Origin: an uncultured Ulvibacter sp.
GTDB taxonomy: Bacteria > Bacteroidota > Bacteroidia > Flavobacteriales > Flavobacteriaceae
NCBI GenBank assembly: GCA_943789105.1
Contig: CALSSW010000003.1
Span: 62,001-126,000 of the forward strand
Direction of reading: 5' to 3'
Length of the DNA stretch: 64,000 bases
Shown: one piece after another, positions 8,785-17,898 of the stretch
How the letters are laid out: every line of letters starts with the position of its first letter
Position numbering within the stretch: the stretch's first letter is position 1
The notes under the pieces: generated by a model
The model's input: only the letters and a program-made list of their open reading frames with translations
Database searches by the model: none
What the model was told of the DNA's origin: nothing
Program-made: the position numbers and the translations under genes

Positions 8785-10143
8785 TTATTTTATTTTAATT
8801 AATAACGCATCTTGGCTACCTTTATTTTCTGGGATATCCATATCGTTGCTTTCTGTAGATCCAGCAATAAGTAGTTTATTGTCTTGTGTCTCTAGAATAG
8901 CGTTGGCAAAATCTAAAGAAGTACCTCCAATGATATAATTAAATTTAAGATTTCCATCTCCGTCAATTATAAATACCCAGGCATCGTTTTGGCCTCTATT
9001 TATAAGACCTTCCATGGAGCTTCTTGTGTTGCCTACGATGGCAAAATTTCCGTTTTGCAAGCCTATAATGCTCTTTGCAGAATCAAAGGCCGTACCGCCA
9101 TATGTTTTTTCCCAAATAATATCTCCGCTAGGTGAGAATTTTACCACCCAAGCATCCGCATTTCCAGTTAAAGCGCTAACATCACCATCTGTACTCCTGG
9201 TATTTCCAACGACGATATAATTTCCATCTTCAGTTTTAGTAATACCATATCCTTGGTCTATCTCACTTCCACCAAGAGATTTGGTCCATAATTTATCTCC
9301 ATTGCTAGCAAGGCGGACCATCCAAAAATCATAGGATCCTTTATTGTCCGTAATGTCAAAATCTGTACTCTCTGAACTTCCAATCATAATAAAACCACCA
9401 TCGTAGGTCTCTACAACATCATAGCTTCTGTCATTGTTAGAACCGCCAAAGTATCGCCGCCAAATAGTATCTCCGTTTTGATCCATGAGGATTCCCCAAA
9501 ACTCTCCAACACCATGCAAGTTTGCCTTTGAGGGTGTTACCATTTTACCATCATCATTTCCTTGATTTCCACTTGCTGAAACATCAAAAAAGCCAGTAAC
9601 AAAGAAGTTTCCACTAGCAGTCTGGATGATTTTAAGGGCTTGGTCTGACCCTGAAAAGCCGTGGGTCTTTTCCCAGGCAATGTTGCCTTGAGCGTCTAGT
9701 TTTGTTATCCAATAGTCTTGAAATCCTTCATTATTTGAAACATCTCCATCACTACTTGAGCTATAGCCGCACACAATAAAACCACCATCTGCAGTGTTGA
9801 TTAAGCTTGTAGCTGTATCTGCGCTAGAGCCTCCATACACTTTATTGAAAATCACTTCTGCCGTAGCACTTGTTTTTAATAACCAAAAATCATCGTCGTT
9901 GCCCTGTTTTCCTGTAATATCTCCATCTGTGCTATCTGTGGTGCCCATTAAAACATAGCCACCATCGCTAGCCTGAACAACAGATATAATAGTTTCATTT
10001 TGACTCCCCCCAAAGGTTGTAACAAAATCAATTTCTCCCAAAAAATCTTCTGGATTTGGTGTGGGTAAATTTATTCCGTCATCATTTGAGCAAGAGCAAA
10101 GCGATGCTACTGCAATAATAAATAAAGTTACGAGGTTTTTCAT
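8785..10143 (-). CDS. Lipoprotein with seven propeller-like repeats
   Basis: 452-residue protein with lipobox LCSC and then about seven repeats of some 55-60 residues. Each repeat follows the pattern GGS-x3-D, a DGG(F/Y)(I/V) strand, an S-x-DGD segment, a D(F/Y/A)W strand and a G-x-W-x-K-x(Y/L)GG turn. Seven such units fit a seven-bladed beta-propeller on the cell surface or in the periplasm. The third repeat is the most divergent, with an insertion (about residues 185-210). It is the second gene of the operon, five bases after the T9SS surface protein and eight bases before the MbnP-like gene. No enzyme motif seen; a binding or scaffold role is inference. Confidence 0.75.
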   Translation of the reverse strand: MKNLVTLFIIAVASLCSCSNDDGINLPTPNPEDFLGEIDFVTTFGGSQNETIISVVQASDGGYVLMGTTDSTDGDITGKQGNDDDFWLLKTSATAEVIFNKVYGGSSADTATSLINTADGGFIVCGYSSSSDGDVSNNEGFQDYWITKLDAQGNIAWEKTHGFSGSDQALKIIQTASGNFFVTGFFDVSASGNQGNDDGKMVTPSKANLHGVGEFWGILMDQNGDTIWRRYFGGSNNDRSYDVVETYDGGFIMIGSSESTDFDITDNKGSYDFWMVRLASNGDKLWTKSLGGSEIDQGYGITKTEDGNYIVVGNTRSTDGDVSALTGNADAWVVKFSPSGDIIWEKTYGGTAFDSAKSIIGLQNGNFAIVGNTRSSMEGLINRGQNDAWVFIIDGDGNLKFNYIIGGTSLDFANAILETQDNKLLIAGSTESNDMDIPENKGSQDALLIKIK

Positions 10144-10148
10144 TGTGA

Positions 10149-12965
10149 TTACTTGACAATTAAGCGCTTAGTGATTTGTGAATTTATTCTAACAAGATAC
10201 ATGCCGCTTTTAAGAGACGTAATATTTATATTTTTTGTGGGTGTTGCATCAAATGTTACATTTAAAACGCGTTGCCCAAGGATGTTAAAAATCTCTAAAG
10301 ATTTTATTGGCTCACTAGTTGCTGTAATTGTAATATTTTCTTTTGCAGGGTTTGGAGCTATTTCAAAATCAATTATTGCTTCATCTGCCGCTCCTAGCTC
10401 ATCTGTGATATTTGCAGTATAATCTTCAGTCTCTCCGTATGTTGTTTCATCACAAGCATCTGCAGGAACTCCAGTACTCCAATTAGTCTTTATACGCATT
10501 CTGTGGGATCCTAATGTTGCATTTGCTGGTATCGTTATAGATGTAGTCTCCGTGTAATTACCGGCTGCTGATCCTGGAGCGATAACAAAATTATTTAAAA
10601 GTACTTCGTTGTTAGAAAAAGTAAAGTCATTGTTAAAATCAACCCAAACTTTTACAAACTGATTCCCAAATCCTGTAGATAGGGTAATATCATAGGTCCC
10701 ACCCTGAGCTAGGTTTGCAATAAGATCTGTAAAATCTCCATAACCATCTGTCTCACACCCTGAAGGGTTGTTGATTTCTTCAATTAAAACCAATGTTAAA
10801 CCATCTCCAAGAGTACAGTTTGCTTCAGGTTGACACAAAAAGGTTGATACCTCAGCAGTTGTATCATCATTTGAGGTGTCGTCATCACCAACAAGCTCTG
10901 TTCCTGCAACAAATACATAGTTTGTAAGTTCAGATAAATCTACTGTTGTTGTAAATGAATAGGTGTCTGTGGCTCCTTGAGATATTGACCCAGTATAAGT
11001 TTCATTAACAGGCGCTGCTCCATCTAAAGAATAAAATACCGGAATTGATGTTTGTGTAGTACCACCAAAATTTTGGATCTCAATTGTTACCACCTCTGCG
11101 TTAGTCAAGCCACCTCCAGTTACTGGAGAGGTGATTGCCACTACACCTGTATCTTGACCAAGATTTGATACCTCAGCAGTTGTATCATCATTTGAGGTAT
11201 CGTCATCACCAACAAGCTCTGTTCCTGCAACAAATACATAGTCTGTAAATTCAGATAAATCTACTGTTGTTACAAATGAATAGGTGTCTGTGGCTCCTTG
11301 AGCTATTGACCCTGTGTAAGTCTCATTAACAGGCGCTGCTCCATCTAAAGAATAAAATACCGGAATTGATGTTTGTGTAGTACCACCAAAATTTTGGATC
11401 TCAATTGTTACCACCTCTGCGTTAGTCAAGCCACCTCCAGTTACTGGAGAGGTGATTGCCACTACACCTGTATCTTGACCAAGATTTGATACCTCAGCAG
11501 TTGTATCATCATTTGAGGTATCGTCATCACCAGTAAGCTCTGTTCCTGCAACAAATACATAGTCTGTAAATTCAGATAAATCTACTGTTGTTATAAATGA
11601 ATAGGTGTCTGTGGCTCCTTGAGCTATTGACCCAGTGTAAGTCTCATTAACAGGCGCTGCTCCATCTAAAGAATAAAACACTGGAATTGATGTTTGTGTA
11701 GTACCACCAAAATTTTGGATCTCAATTGTTACCACCTCTGCATCAGACAAGCCACTTCCTGTTACTGGAGAAGTGATTGCCACTACACCTGTATCTAGGC
11801 CAATACTTGGTTCTCTTACTAAAAAGAACCCTCTGTTTATATCACTAATCACTATGTTGTTACTTTCAAAGAATGGATAGACGTTCCATGCTCCGTCAAA
11901 ATTTGCGCTGTCACTATCTGGATATGTATCAAAAAATCCAATTTCTGTTATGCTTTCATTACCAATCTGTGATATGTCAAGAACTCTCATCCCCGCTCTG
12001 TAGTTAGACAAATAATACTTATCACCCTTCACATAACCATTATGGTCTATAGCCTCTGTAGGACCCTCATATTCAAAGTGAAAAGACGGATTGTCCAGGT
12101 CTTCAAAATCAAAAATGATCGTTCTTGTATTAAAACCAACGTTTATCTCATCAATTTCATCTCCTACAATAAAATAGCGTTGATCTTCAGTAAACCAACC
12201 TTGGTGTGTGTATTCTACATTTGAGTATGATATTGTAGAAAGGCCAATTGGGTTGTTTTTATTTGTGATGTCTACAATTGCAATTTCATTTTCATTGCTT
12301 CCTATCAGGATTTCTTTGCCAAGATGTTCTGTGTCTGGCCCAGAGTAGGTTACCACTTGTGCGTCATGACTGTAGGAGTCATCACTGTAGCCGCCCGCTG
12401 GTGTTGGGTTTGTAGGGTCTGAAATATCTACAAAATGAGGGCCGCCATTAAAGGTTGAGGTTCCTACCCCATAGGCGTATCCTGAGTCTTCATTAATGAT
12501 AACATTGTGCGCACTTCCAAAACCGCTGTAATGAGCATCTTCATCAAAGATTTCTGGAGGGTTAGAAACATCTCGTAACCTGGTTAAATCAAAAACTTGC
12601 ATTCCATGATTAGAGGCTTCACTGACAATAAACGCATGGTTGTTGTATGTTTTTATATCTCTCCATGTACTGTTTTGAGTGTGCGTTGGAAGTTTTCCTA
12701 GATAAACAGCATTAAAAGGGTCTGAAACATCAATAAAGGCTGTTCCATTATCTAATCCAATTAAGGCATATTCTTTACCATCTTGTGGATCTGTCCATCC
12801 CCAAGAGTCATTTCCTTGTTGTGCATCCATTTCATCAAGACTGATAATAGACTGAAGGTCATAGCCGTTACATGGGTACTCACCAGCAGTACCGCTTGTA
12901 CAAGGTGTTTGCCCAGACATACTAATAATGGATAAAAAAGACAAAGTAATTAGTAATTGTTTCAT
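10149..12965 (-). CDS. T9SS surface protein: choice-of-anchor-B/LVIVD domain, three CARDB-like repeats, GEVED, sorting domain
   Basis: 938 residues. A signal peptide ends near residue 18. Residues about 20-389 form a choice-of-anchor-B region with LVIVD-type repeats (segments such as AFIDVSDPFNAVYLG and HFVDISDPTNP), likely a propeller. Three tandem 107-residue CARDB/Ig-like repeats follow at about 391-497, 498-604 and 605-707. Then comes a GEVED domain (about 708-855, with VKVWVDFNNDFTF) and a T9SS type A C-terminal sorting domain (about 866-938, ending KRLIVK). The protein should cross the outer membrane by T9SS and attach to the cell surface. It heads an operon with the repeat lipoprotein and the MbnP/MbnH-like pair. 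Ligand unknown. Confidence 0.85.
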   Translation of the reverse strand: MKQLLITLSFLSIISMSGQTPCTSGTAGEYPCNGYDLQSIISLDEMDAQQGNDSWGWTDPQDGKEYALIGLDNGTAFIDVSDPFNAVYLGKLPTHTQNSTWRDIKTYNNHAFIVSEASNHGMQVFDLTRLRDVSNPPEIFDEDAHYSGFGSAHNVIINEDSGYAYGVGTSTFNGGPHFVDISDPTNPTPAGGYSDDSYSHDAQVVTYSGPDTEHLGKEILIGSNENEIAIVDITNKNNPIGLSTISYSNVEYTHQGWFTEDQRYFIVGDEIDEINVGFNTRTIIFDFEDLDNPSFHFEYEGPTEAIDHNGYVKGDKYYLSNYRAGMRVLDISQIGNESITEIGFFDTYPDSDSANFDGAWNVYPFFESNNIVISDINRGFFLVREPSIGLDTGVVAITSPVTGSGLSDAEVVTIEIQNFGGTTQTSIPVFYSLDGAAPVNETYTGSIAQGATDTYSFITTVDLSEFTDYVFVAGTELTGDDDTSNDDTTAEVSNLGQDTGVVAITSPVTGGGLTNAEVVTIEIQNFGGTTQTSIPVFYSLDGAAPVNETYTGSIAQGATDTYSFVTTVDLSEFTDYVFVAGTELVGDDDTSNDDTTAEVSNLGQDTGVVAITSPVTGGGLTNAEVVTIEIQNFGGTTQTSIPVFYSLDGAAPVNETYTGSISQGATDTYSFTTTVDLSELTNYVFVAGTELVGDDDTSNDDTTAEVSTFLCQPEANCTLGDGLTLVLIEEINNPSGCETDGYGDFTDLIANLAQGGTYDITLSTGFGNQFVKVWVDFNNDFTFSNNEVLLNNFVIAPGSAAGNYTETTSITIPANATLGSHRMRIKTNWSTGVPADACDETTYGETEDYTANITDELGAADEAIIDFEIAPNPAKENITITATSEPIKSLEIFNILGQRVLNVTFDATPTKNINITSLKSGMYLVRINSQITKRLIVK
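10430..10844 (-). repeat. Dispersed repeat copy A (GEVED module)
   Basis: The DNA coding for the GEVED domain here is closely matched, in inverted orientation, by 33481-33925 in the second T9SS gene. By eye most positions agree, including the segments coding for NNPSGCETDGYGDFTDLIAN and GSHRMRIKTNW. This shows a shared, recently exchanged or duplicated module. Confidence 0.75.
10845..11795 (-). repeat. Three tandem 321-bp repeats coding for CARDB-like domains
   Basis: Units run 11795-11475, 11474-11154 and 11153-10845 (the last slightly short). The spacing of 321 bases is exact, e.g. the same ACACCTG string recurs at 11785, 11464 and 11143. Units differ at only scattered positions by eye, so the array is recent or kept uniform by gene conversion. 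The unit is a multiple of three, so gain or loss of a copy keeps the frame. A fourth, more diverged copy lies at 33168-33476. Confidence 0.9.
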
Positions 12966-13036
12966 TTTTTTAATATTTTATTGTAAACCTACTTATTAAT
13001 TAATTATAATATATCTATAGTGAGTTTATTATTAGA

Positions 13037-13044
13037 CAAATTTA
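13037..13044 (-). promoter_or_regulatory. Predicted -7 element of the surface-protein/MbnP/MbnH operon
   Basis: TAAATTTG on the minus strand fits TAnnTTTG and lies 71 bases before the ATG of the T9SS surface protein. No convincing -33 TTG at normal spacing was seen. Confidence 0.35.
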
Positions 13045-13195
13045 TTACAAATCAATTACAATGCCAGTGCTATTAACGTTTTGTAAACACATTATAAAGC
13101 GAATCTCACAATAGTATTGCAGTCTAAATATCCGACTACAATGAATTAAGGGTTATAAATTTTAGAAATAGTAATACCATCTGCAATACAAGCAC

Positions 13196-13203
13196 TATTT
13201 TTG
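13196..13203 (+). promoter_or_regulatory. Predicted -7 element of thiL
   Basis: TATTTTTG matches TAnnTTTG and ends 20 bases before the thiL ATG. No TPP riboswitch-like conserved motif is visible between them. Confidence 0.4.
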
Positions 13204-13223
13204 CCCAACATAAATAACCACTC

Positions 13224-14273
13224 ATGTTAGAAAATAAAGATTCTTTAAAAACACCCATTTCTTCGATGGGGGAGTTTGCGCTAATAGAGCACCTCACCAA
13301 ACATTTTGAGATAAAGCAAAGCTCAACAATAAAGAGCATTGGAGATGATGCTGCTGTTATTGACCACAAAGAACAAACGGTGGTATCCACAGATTTGTTG
13401 ATTGAGGGCGTACATTTTGATTTGAGCTACATGCCTTTAAAGCATTTAGGGTATAAAAGCGTGGTTGTTAATATGAGCGATATTTTTGCTATGAACGCAA
13501 CGCCTACTCAAATTACAGTTTCTATTGCCGTTTCCAATAGATTTCCGGTAGAGGCCCTAGAGGAGTTGTATGCAGGTATTGCTACTGCTGCCAAATATTA
13601 CAATGTAGATGTAATTGGAGGAGACACAACATCATCTACCCATGGGCTTATGATAAGTATTACGGCTCTTGGAGAAGTTGATAAAAAGCAGGTGGTGTAC
13701 AGAGATGGCGCAAAAGAGAATGATTTGGTCTTGCTCACTGGAGATCTGGGCGCAGCCTATTTGGGCCTTCAGATTCTAGAAAGAGAGAAGCAGGTGTTTC
13801 AAGTAAATCCAAACTCACAACCAGACTTAGAGCCTTATTCATATTTGATAGAAAGACAATTAAAACCAGAGGCTAGAAAAGACATTCCTGCCCTATTAAA
13901 AGATCTGGGGGTAAAACCCACCTCAATGATTGATATAAGTGATGGGCTTTCTTCTGAAATACTACACATCTGTAAGCAGTCTGAGGTTGGGTGCACAATT
14001 TATGAAGATAAAATACCTCTAGACCCTCAAGTAATTACCACCTCTGAGGAGTTTAATATGGATAGCACAACAATTGCGCTTAATGGAGGAGAAGATTATG
14101 AGTTGTTATTTACCATCTCTCAAGAAGATTACCCTAAAATAAAAGCCAACCCCAACATGACAGTAATTGGTCATATTTTAAAGCCTACGGAAGGAACTCA
14201 CCTTATCACTAGAGACAATACCAAAATACCTCTTATTGCAAGAGGTTGGAGTGCTACTCAAGAAAACGAGTAA
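13224..14273 (+). CDS. thiL: Thiamine-monophosphate kinase ThiL
   Basis: 349-residue kinase that phosphorylates thiamine monophosphate to the active cofactor thiamine diphosphate. Family hallmarks are the N-terminal GEFALIEHL segment, SIGDDAAVI with the metal-binding aspartates, VIGGDTT around residues 131-137, and the C-terminal NGGEDYELLF motif. Length is normal. It is a single gene on the plus strand, converging on the hydrolase gene. Confidence 0.95.
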   Translation: MLENKDSLKTPISSMGEFALIEHLTKHFEIKQSSTIKSIGDDAAVIDHKEQTVVSTDLLIEGVHFDLSYMPLKHLGYKSVVVNMSDIFAMNATPTQITVSIAVSNRFPVEALEELYAGIATAAKYYNVDVIGGDTTSSTHGLMISITALGEVDKKQVVYRDGAKENDLVLLTGDLGAAYLGLQILEREKQVFQVNPNSQPDLEPYSYLIERQLKPEARKDIPALLKDLGVKPTSMIDISDGLSSEILHICKQSEVGCTIYEDKIPLDPQVITTSEEFNMDSTTIALNGGEDYELLFTISQEDYPKIKANPNMTVIGHILKPTEGTHLITRDNTKIPLIARGWSATQENE

Positions 14274-14289
14274 GATTTTTTTAAAGCAG

Positions 14290-15060
14290 TTAAACAATAC
14301 CCTGTAATAGGGCAATAACCTCTGGGCCATTGGTTAACCAACTCATGTGGCCACTCTCAATTGGGTGGAGGGTTGTATTGGTTTGTTCTGACACCCTAAC
14401 AATATCCTGAAGAGGTATAATAAGGTCAAGCTTTCCAGCAATAATATGCTTTTCACAGGGTATGTTTTTTAGTATTGTACGTCTGTCTTTTCTGTCACGC
14501 ATTGCTTTAATAGAAGCTCTAACACCATTTTCTGAGATATGCAGGGCTTCATTTTTAAGGCCTTTAATAGCCAAGGAGTATTTCGATTTTTCTTCAGCGT
14601 TAAATAGATTGCCGATGGCCATGGTGATAAAGGCAGCTTTATTTTTATCAATAATAGTTAGGGCTCTATCTCTGTTTTCTTTTCGTGCAGCGCTATCTGG
14701 GGTAGGGCTTGAGTTTAGTAAAATTAGTTTGTCCAGTTTTTCTGGAAATAATTCTCCAAAGGCCAAAGCTACATAACCGCCCATAGAATGCCCTATGAGT
14801 GTTGTGCTTTTAAAATTTTCAGAGGCTAGTAGCTCACAAACTATAGTTGCCACAGCCTCCATGGTATATCTTTGCTTTGGCACGCCACTTTGCCCAAACC
14901 CTGGAAGGTCTACTAGGAGCACGGTATTTTTTTTAGATAATACGGCAGCAATTTTTTGCCACATAGCGCTACTTTCCAGAAAACCATGCAGCATCACAAT
15001 TGCAGGACCCGTCCCTTGTTTGTGATAATGTATTGGGGTATTGTGGTAGTGAAAAATCAT
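14290..15060 (-). CDS. Alpha/beta-fold hydrolase
   Basis: 256-residue cytosolic serine hydrolase. The nucleophile serine is in the elbow GHSMGGY (about residues 85-91), the oxyanion region is HGFLES, and the catalytic histidine is in SGHMSW near the C-terminus. The ATG giving MIFHYHNTPIHYHK is chosen over one 14 codons upstream because it matches the usual start of this family and leaves room before the divergent brnQ. Substrate cannot be predicted; relatives include esterases and MenH-like or BioH-like enzymes. Confidence 0.88.
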   Translation of the reverse strand: MIFHYHNTPIHYHKQGTGPAIVMLHGFLESSAMWQKIAAVLSKKNTVLLVDLPGFGQSGVPKQRYTMEAVATIVCELLASENFKSTTLIGHSMGGYVALAFGELFPEKLDKLILLNSSPTPDSAARKENRDRALTIIDKNKAAFITMAIGNLFNAEEKSKYSLAIKGLKNEALHISENGVRASIKAMRDRKDRRTILKNIPCEKHIIAGKLDLIIPLQDIVRVSEQTNTTLHPIESGHMSWLTNGPEVIALLQGIV

Positions 15061-15113
15061 TTTGGTATATTGAAGCTCGGTTACAAAAATAGCCATTAAC
15101 AAGATTCTTTTCT

Positions 15114-16400
15114 ATGAATTACACCAAACAAACATACCTTGTTGCATTTGCTTTGTTTTCCTTGTTTTTTGGTGCAGGGAATTTAATATTGCCTCCCTTT
15201 TTAGGCTATAATGCCGGGAGTAGTTGGGTGTGGGTGGCCATTGGTTTTACGCTTTCTGCAGTAGTGATACCCATTTTGGCTATTTACGGGCATTCGCGAT
15301 TGCAGGGAACTCTTTTGGATTTTGCTAATAAGGTTTCTCCGAAATTTGCAATACTATATGCTATTATTATATATAGTATATGTGTTAGCTTGCCTTCTCC
15401 TAGAACGGCATCTGTTGCCTACCAAATTGCTGTTGCACCTTATTTTGATATTTCTTCTCTAAGTATAAGTGCTATTTATTTTACGTTGGTACTGGTCTTT
15501 GCCTTAAATAGGACCCGTATTTTAAGTCTTATCGGTACGTTTTTAACCCCTTTAATTGTATTGTTACTTTTACTAATAATTTCTTTAGGCTTCTTTGCAG
15601 ATCTGGCGCCCATGGGTAGTACTATTTTTGAAAACACATTTACTGAAGGGGTTTTGGAGGGCTATCAAACCTTTGATGCACTTGGAGGTGTTGTAGTTGG
15701 AGGCGTAATTGTAATTTCATTGGCCTTGCAAGACAGGTACAACTATCAAGAAAAAAAACGCATGATTGCTCGCTCTGGGCTTCTAGCTGGCATAGGGTTG
15801 TTTTTAGTTTATGGAGGCCTTATTGCACTTGGAGCTTATTACAGTGGAGATTTGCAAGTCACCGAACGAATAGATTTACTCAACATATTAAGCACAAACA
15901 CTTTGGGGGATTATGGCACTGCTTTTTTAGGGGTATTGCTAGCATTGGCATGCTTCACTACTGCTGTTGGCATAGTAACAGGAACTGCAGATTTTGTAAA
16001 GGGGATTACCAAAAACAATCCATGGGCCTATACAATTACCTCAATTATGGGCTGTCTTATAGGGGTTTTGGTAGGGCAATTTGATGTTAGTTTTATTATT
16101 TATGTAGCCTTGCCTGCATTGATGTTTATTTACCCAATTACCATTGTGCTAATTATACTTAACAGCATACCCACAGGGTTTGCCTCTGCCTTAATTTTTA
16201 GAGCTGTTACGATAACAACCTTTGTGTTTAGTATTCCAGATTTTTTGGAATTTTTCATGAGCCCAGGATCTTTAGATGTTGTTAAACAATGGATTCCATT
16301 TGCAAAACAAGGCATGGGCTGGGTACTGCCAGGGCTGCTGGTTTTTATAGGTGTAAATATATTTAAGCACACAAAAAAAACAAAACCAGCAGACGGCTAA
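15114..16400 (+). CDS. brnQ: Branched-chain amino acid transporter BrnQ
   Basis: 428-residue integral inner-membrane carrier with about twelve hydrophobic segments, of the LIVCS (BrnQ) family that imports leucine, isoleucine and valine with a cation. The opening FFGAGNLILPPFLG and the ALQDRYNYQ loop are characteristic. Stop codons of this gene and the convergent aminopeptidase overlap by four bases. Confidence 0.93.
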   Translation: MNYTKQTYLVAFALFSLFFGAGNLILPPFLGYNAGSSWVWVAIGFTLSAVVIPILAIYGHSRLQGTLLDFANKVSPKFAILYAIIIYSICVSLPSPRTASVAYQIAVAPYFDISSLSISAIYFTLVLVFALNRTRILSLIGTFLTPLIVLLLLLIISLGFFADLAPMGSTIFENTFTEGVLEGYQTFDALGGVVVGGVIVISLALQDRYNYQEKKRMIARSGLLAGIGLFLVYGGLIALGAYYSGDLQVTERIDLLNILSTNTLGDYGTAFLGVLLALACFTTAVGIVTGTADFVKGITKNNPWAYTITSIMGCLIGVLVGQFDVSFIIYVALPALMFIYPITIVLIILNSIPTGFASALIFRAVTITTFVFSIPDFLEFFMSPGSLDVVKQWIPFAKQGMGWVLPGLLVFIGVNIFKHTKKTKPADG

Positions 16401-17689
16401 GAGTTCATGAGATCCTCAATTTCATCTGCTAAAATTGGGATATTTCTCATTAAATTAAATGGGGCTCCAGTTTGTTGTATTACAACATCATCTTCAAGTC
16501 TAATACCAAAGCCTTCTTCTGGGATATAAATACCAGGCTCTACCGTGAATACCATATTTGCCTGCATAGGCTCCCAAAGTAATCCATAATCATGGGTGTC
16601 TAATCCCATGTGGTGAGATGTGCCGTGCATGAAGTATTTTTTGTAGGCTGGCCAGTCTGGGTTTTCATTTTTAACATCGGTCTTATCTATAAGCCCTAGA
16701 CCTAATAATTCGCTGGTCATAATATGTCCTACTTCTTTATGGTATTCTTTCCAAAGCGTTCCAGGAACCAGCAATTTAGTGGCCTGCTCTTTAACGCTGT
16801 TTACAGCGTTGTAAACTGCTTTTTGTCTAGCTGTATATCTACCACTAACAGGAATAGTACGAGACATATCGCTGCTGTAGTTTGCGTATTCTGCACCAAC
16901 ATCTAGCAAGATCAAATCACCCGCTTTGCATTGTTGGTTATTTTCAATGTAGTGTAATACATTGGCATTATTTCCACTAGCCACAATTGGTGTGTATGCG
17001 AATTTCTTAGAACGATTTCTTAAAAACTCATGCATAAACTCTGCCTCAATATCAAACTCCCAAACACCAGGCTTTACAAATCCTAAGACTCTTCTAAACC
17101 CCTTTTGTGTAATGTCACAGGCTTGTTGAATTAAAGCTATCTCAATTGGGTCTTTTACAGCTCGTAATCGTTGCAAAATAGGATTGCTCTTTGCCCAGTT
17201 GTGTGCAGGAAAACTTGCTTTGGTTTTTAGTATAAAACGGTCTTCTCTTGTTTGTGTTTCAATAGCTGCCCTGTAATGCTCATTGGTGTTAAAATAAATG
17301 GTTTGGCTTTGCGCCATAAGCTCTCGCATTATTTTGTCAAAATCTTGCAGCCAATACACTGTTTTAATACCGCTTACCTCAAGGGCTCTTTCTTTGGTAA
17401 GTTTCTCTCCTTCCCAAATTGCAATGTGCTCGTTGGTTTCTTTTAAAAATAAAATTTCTTTATGATCTGGGTTAGGACACTCTGGAAATAGCACTAAAAT
17501 ACTTTCTTCTTGATCTACGCCACTTAAATATAAAATATCTCTTGCCTGCTCAAAAGGCATCGTGCTATCTGCGCCAATTGGGTATATGTCATTACTGTTA
17601 AATACGGCCAAACTCGAGGACTTCATTTGAGCCATAAAGTTTTTGCGGTTTTTAATGTAAAGCTTTGAATCTATTTGGTGATATTTCAT
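16397..17689 (-). CDS. Aminopeptidase P (Xaa-Pro aminopeptidase, M24B)
   Basis: 430-residue metallopeptidase that removes an N-terminal residue before proline. An N-terminal creatinase-like domain precedes the pita-bread catalytic domain. Metal ligands are visible as the two aspartates in LLDVGAEYANYSSDMSRT, the histidine in HGTSHHMGLDTHD, and glutamates in FTVEPGIYI and IRLEDDVV. The chosen start (MKYHQIDSKLYIKNRKNF) is 16 codons inside the longest frame and fits the family; a TACTTTTG promoter-like element lies upstream on the minus strand. No signal peptide, so cytosolic. Confidence 0.94.
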   Translation of the reverse strand: MKYHQIDSKLYIKNRKNFMAQMKSSSLAVFNSNDIYPIGADSTMPFEQARDILYLSGVDQEESILVLFPECPNPDHKEILFLKETNEHIAIWEGEKLTKERALEVSGIKTVYWLQDFDKIMRELMAQSQTIYFNTNEHYRAAIETQTREDRFILKTKASFPAHNWAKSNPILQRLRAVKDPIEIALIQQACDITQKGFRRVLGFVKPGVWEFDIEAEFMHEFLRNRSKKFAYTPIVASGNNANVLHYIENNQQCKAGDLILLDVGAEYANYSSDMSRTIPVSGRYTARQKAVYNAVNSVKEQATKLLVPGTLWKEYHKEVGHIMTSELLGLGLIDKTDVKNENPDWPAYKKYFMHGTSHHMGLDTHDYGLLWEPMQANMVFTVEPGIYIPEEGFGIRLEDDVVIQQTGAPFNLMRNIPILADEIEDLMNS

Positions 17690-17845
17690 AAATAGTGATT
17701 TTTTAATGCAAGGTATTTTCAAAAGTAAGGATTGCAATTTTTATTCAATACACCAAAGCATGTTATTTTGTATTTCAATGGATTTTTAGTTAAAAAAACT
17801 TGAATATGGGCAAAAAAGAAAAAGGTGATGTTAAACTTCCTAAAA

Positions 17846-17853
17846 TAATTTTG
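17846..17853 (+). promoter_or_regulatory. Possible -7 element for the BNR-repeat protein gene
   Basis: TAATTTTG matches TAnnTTTG 45 bases before the ATG at 17899. No -33 TTG was found, so support is weak. Confidence 0.3.
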
Positions 17854-17898
17854 AGGTGATTTTAGCTTTCTGTATTTTACATTTTCTAAACCAATCAA

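Noticed and set aside
10845-11795. Regular repeats that could be mistaken for a CRISPR-like array
   Set aside because: The units are 321 bases, contiguous, without spacers, and code in frame for protein domains.
12966-13223. A TPP riboswitch before thiL, or a hidden small gene in the gap
   Set aside because: No conserved THI-box motif was seen, the strand next to thiL has only a short leader, and no coding-like frame is present.
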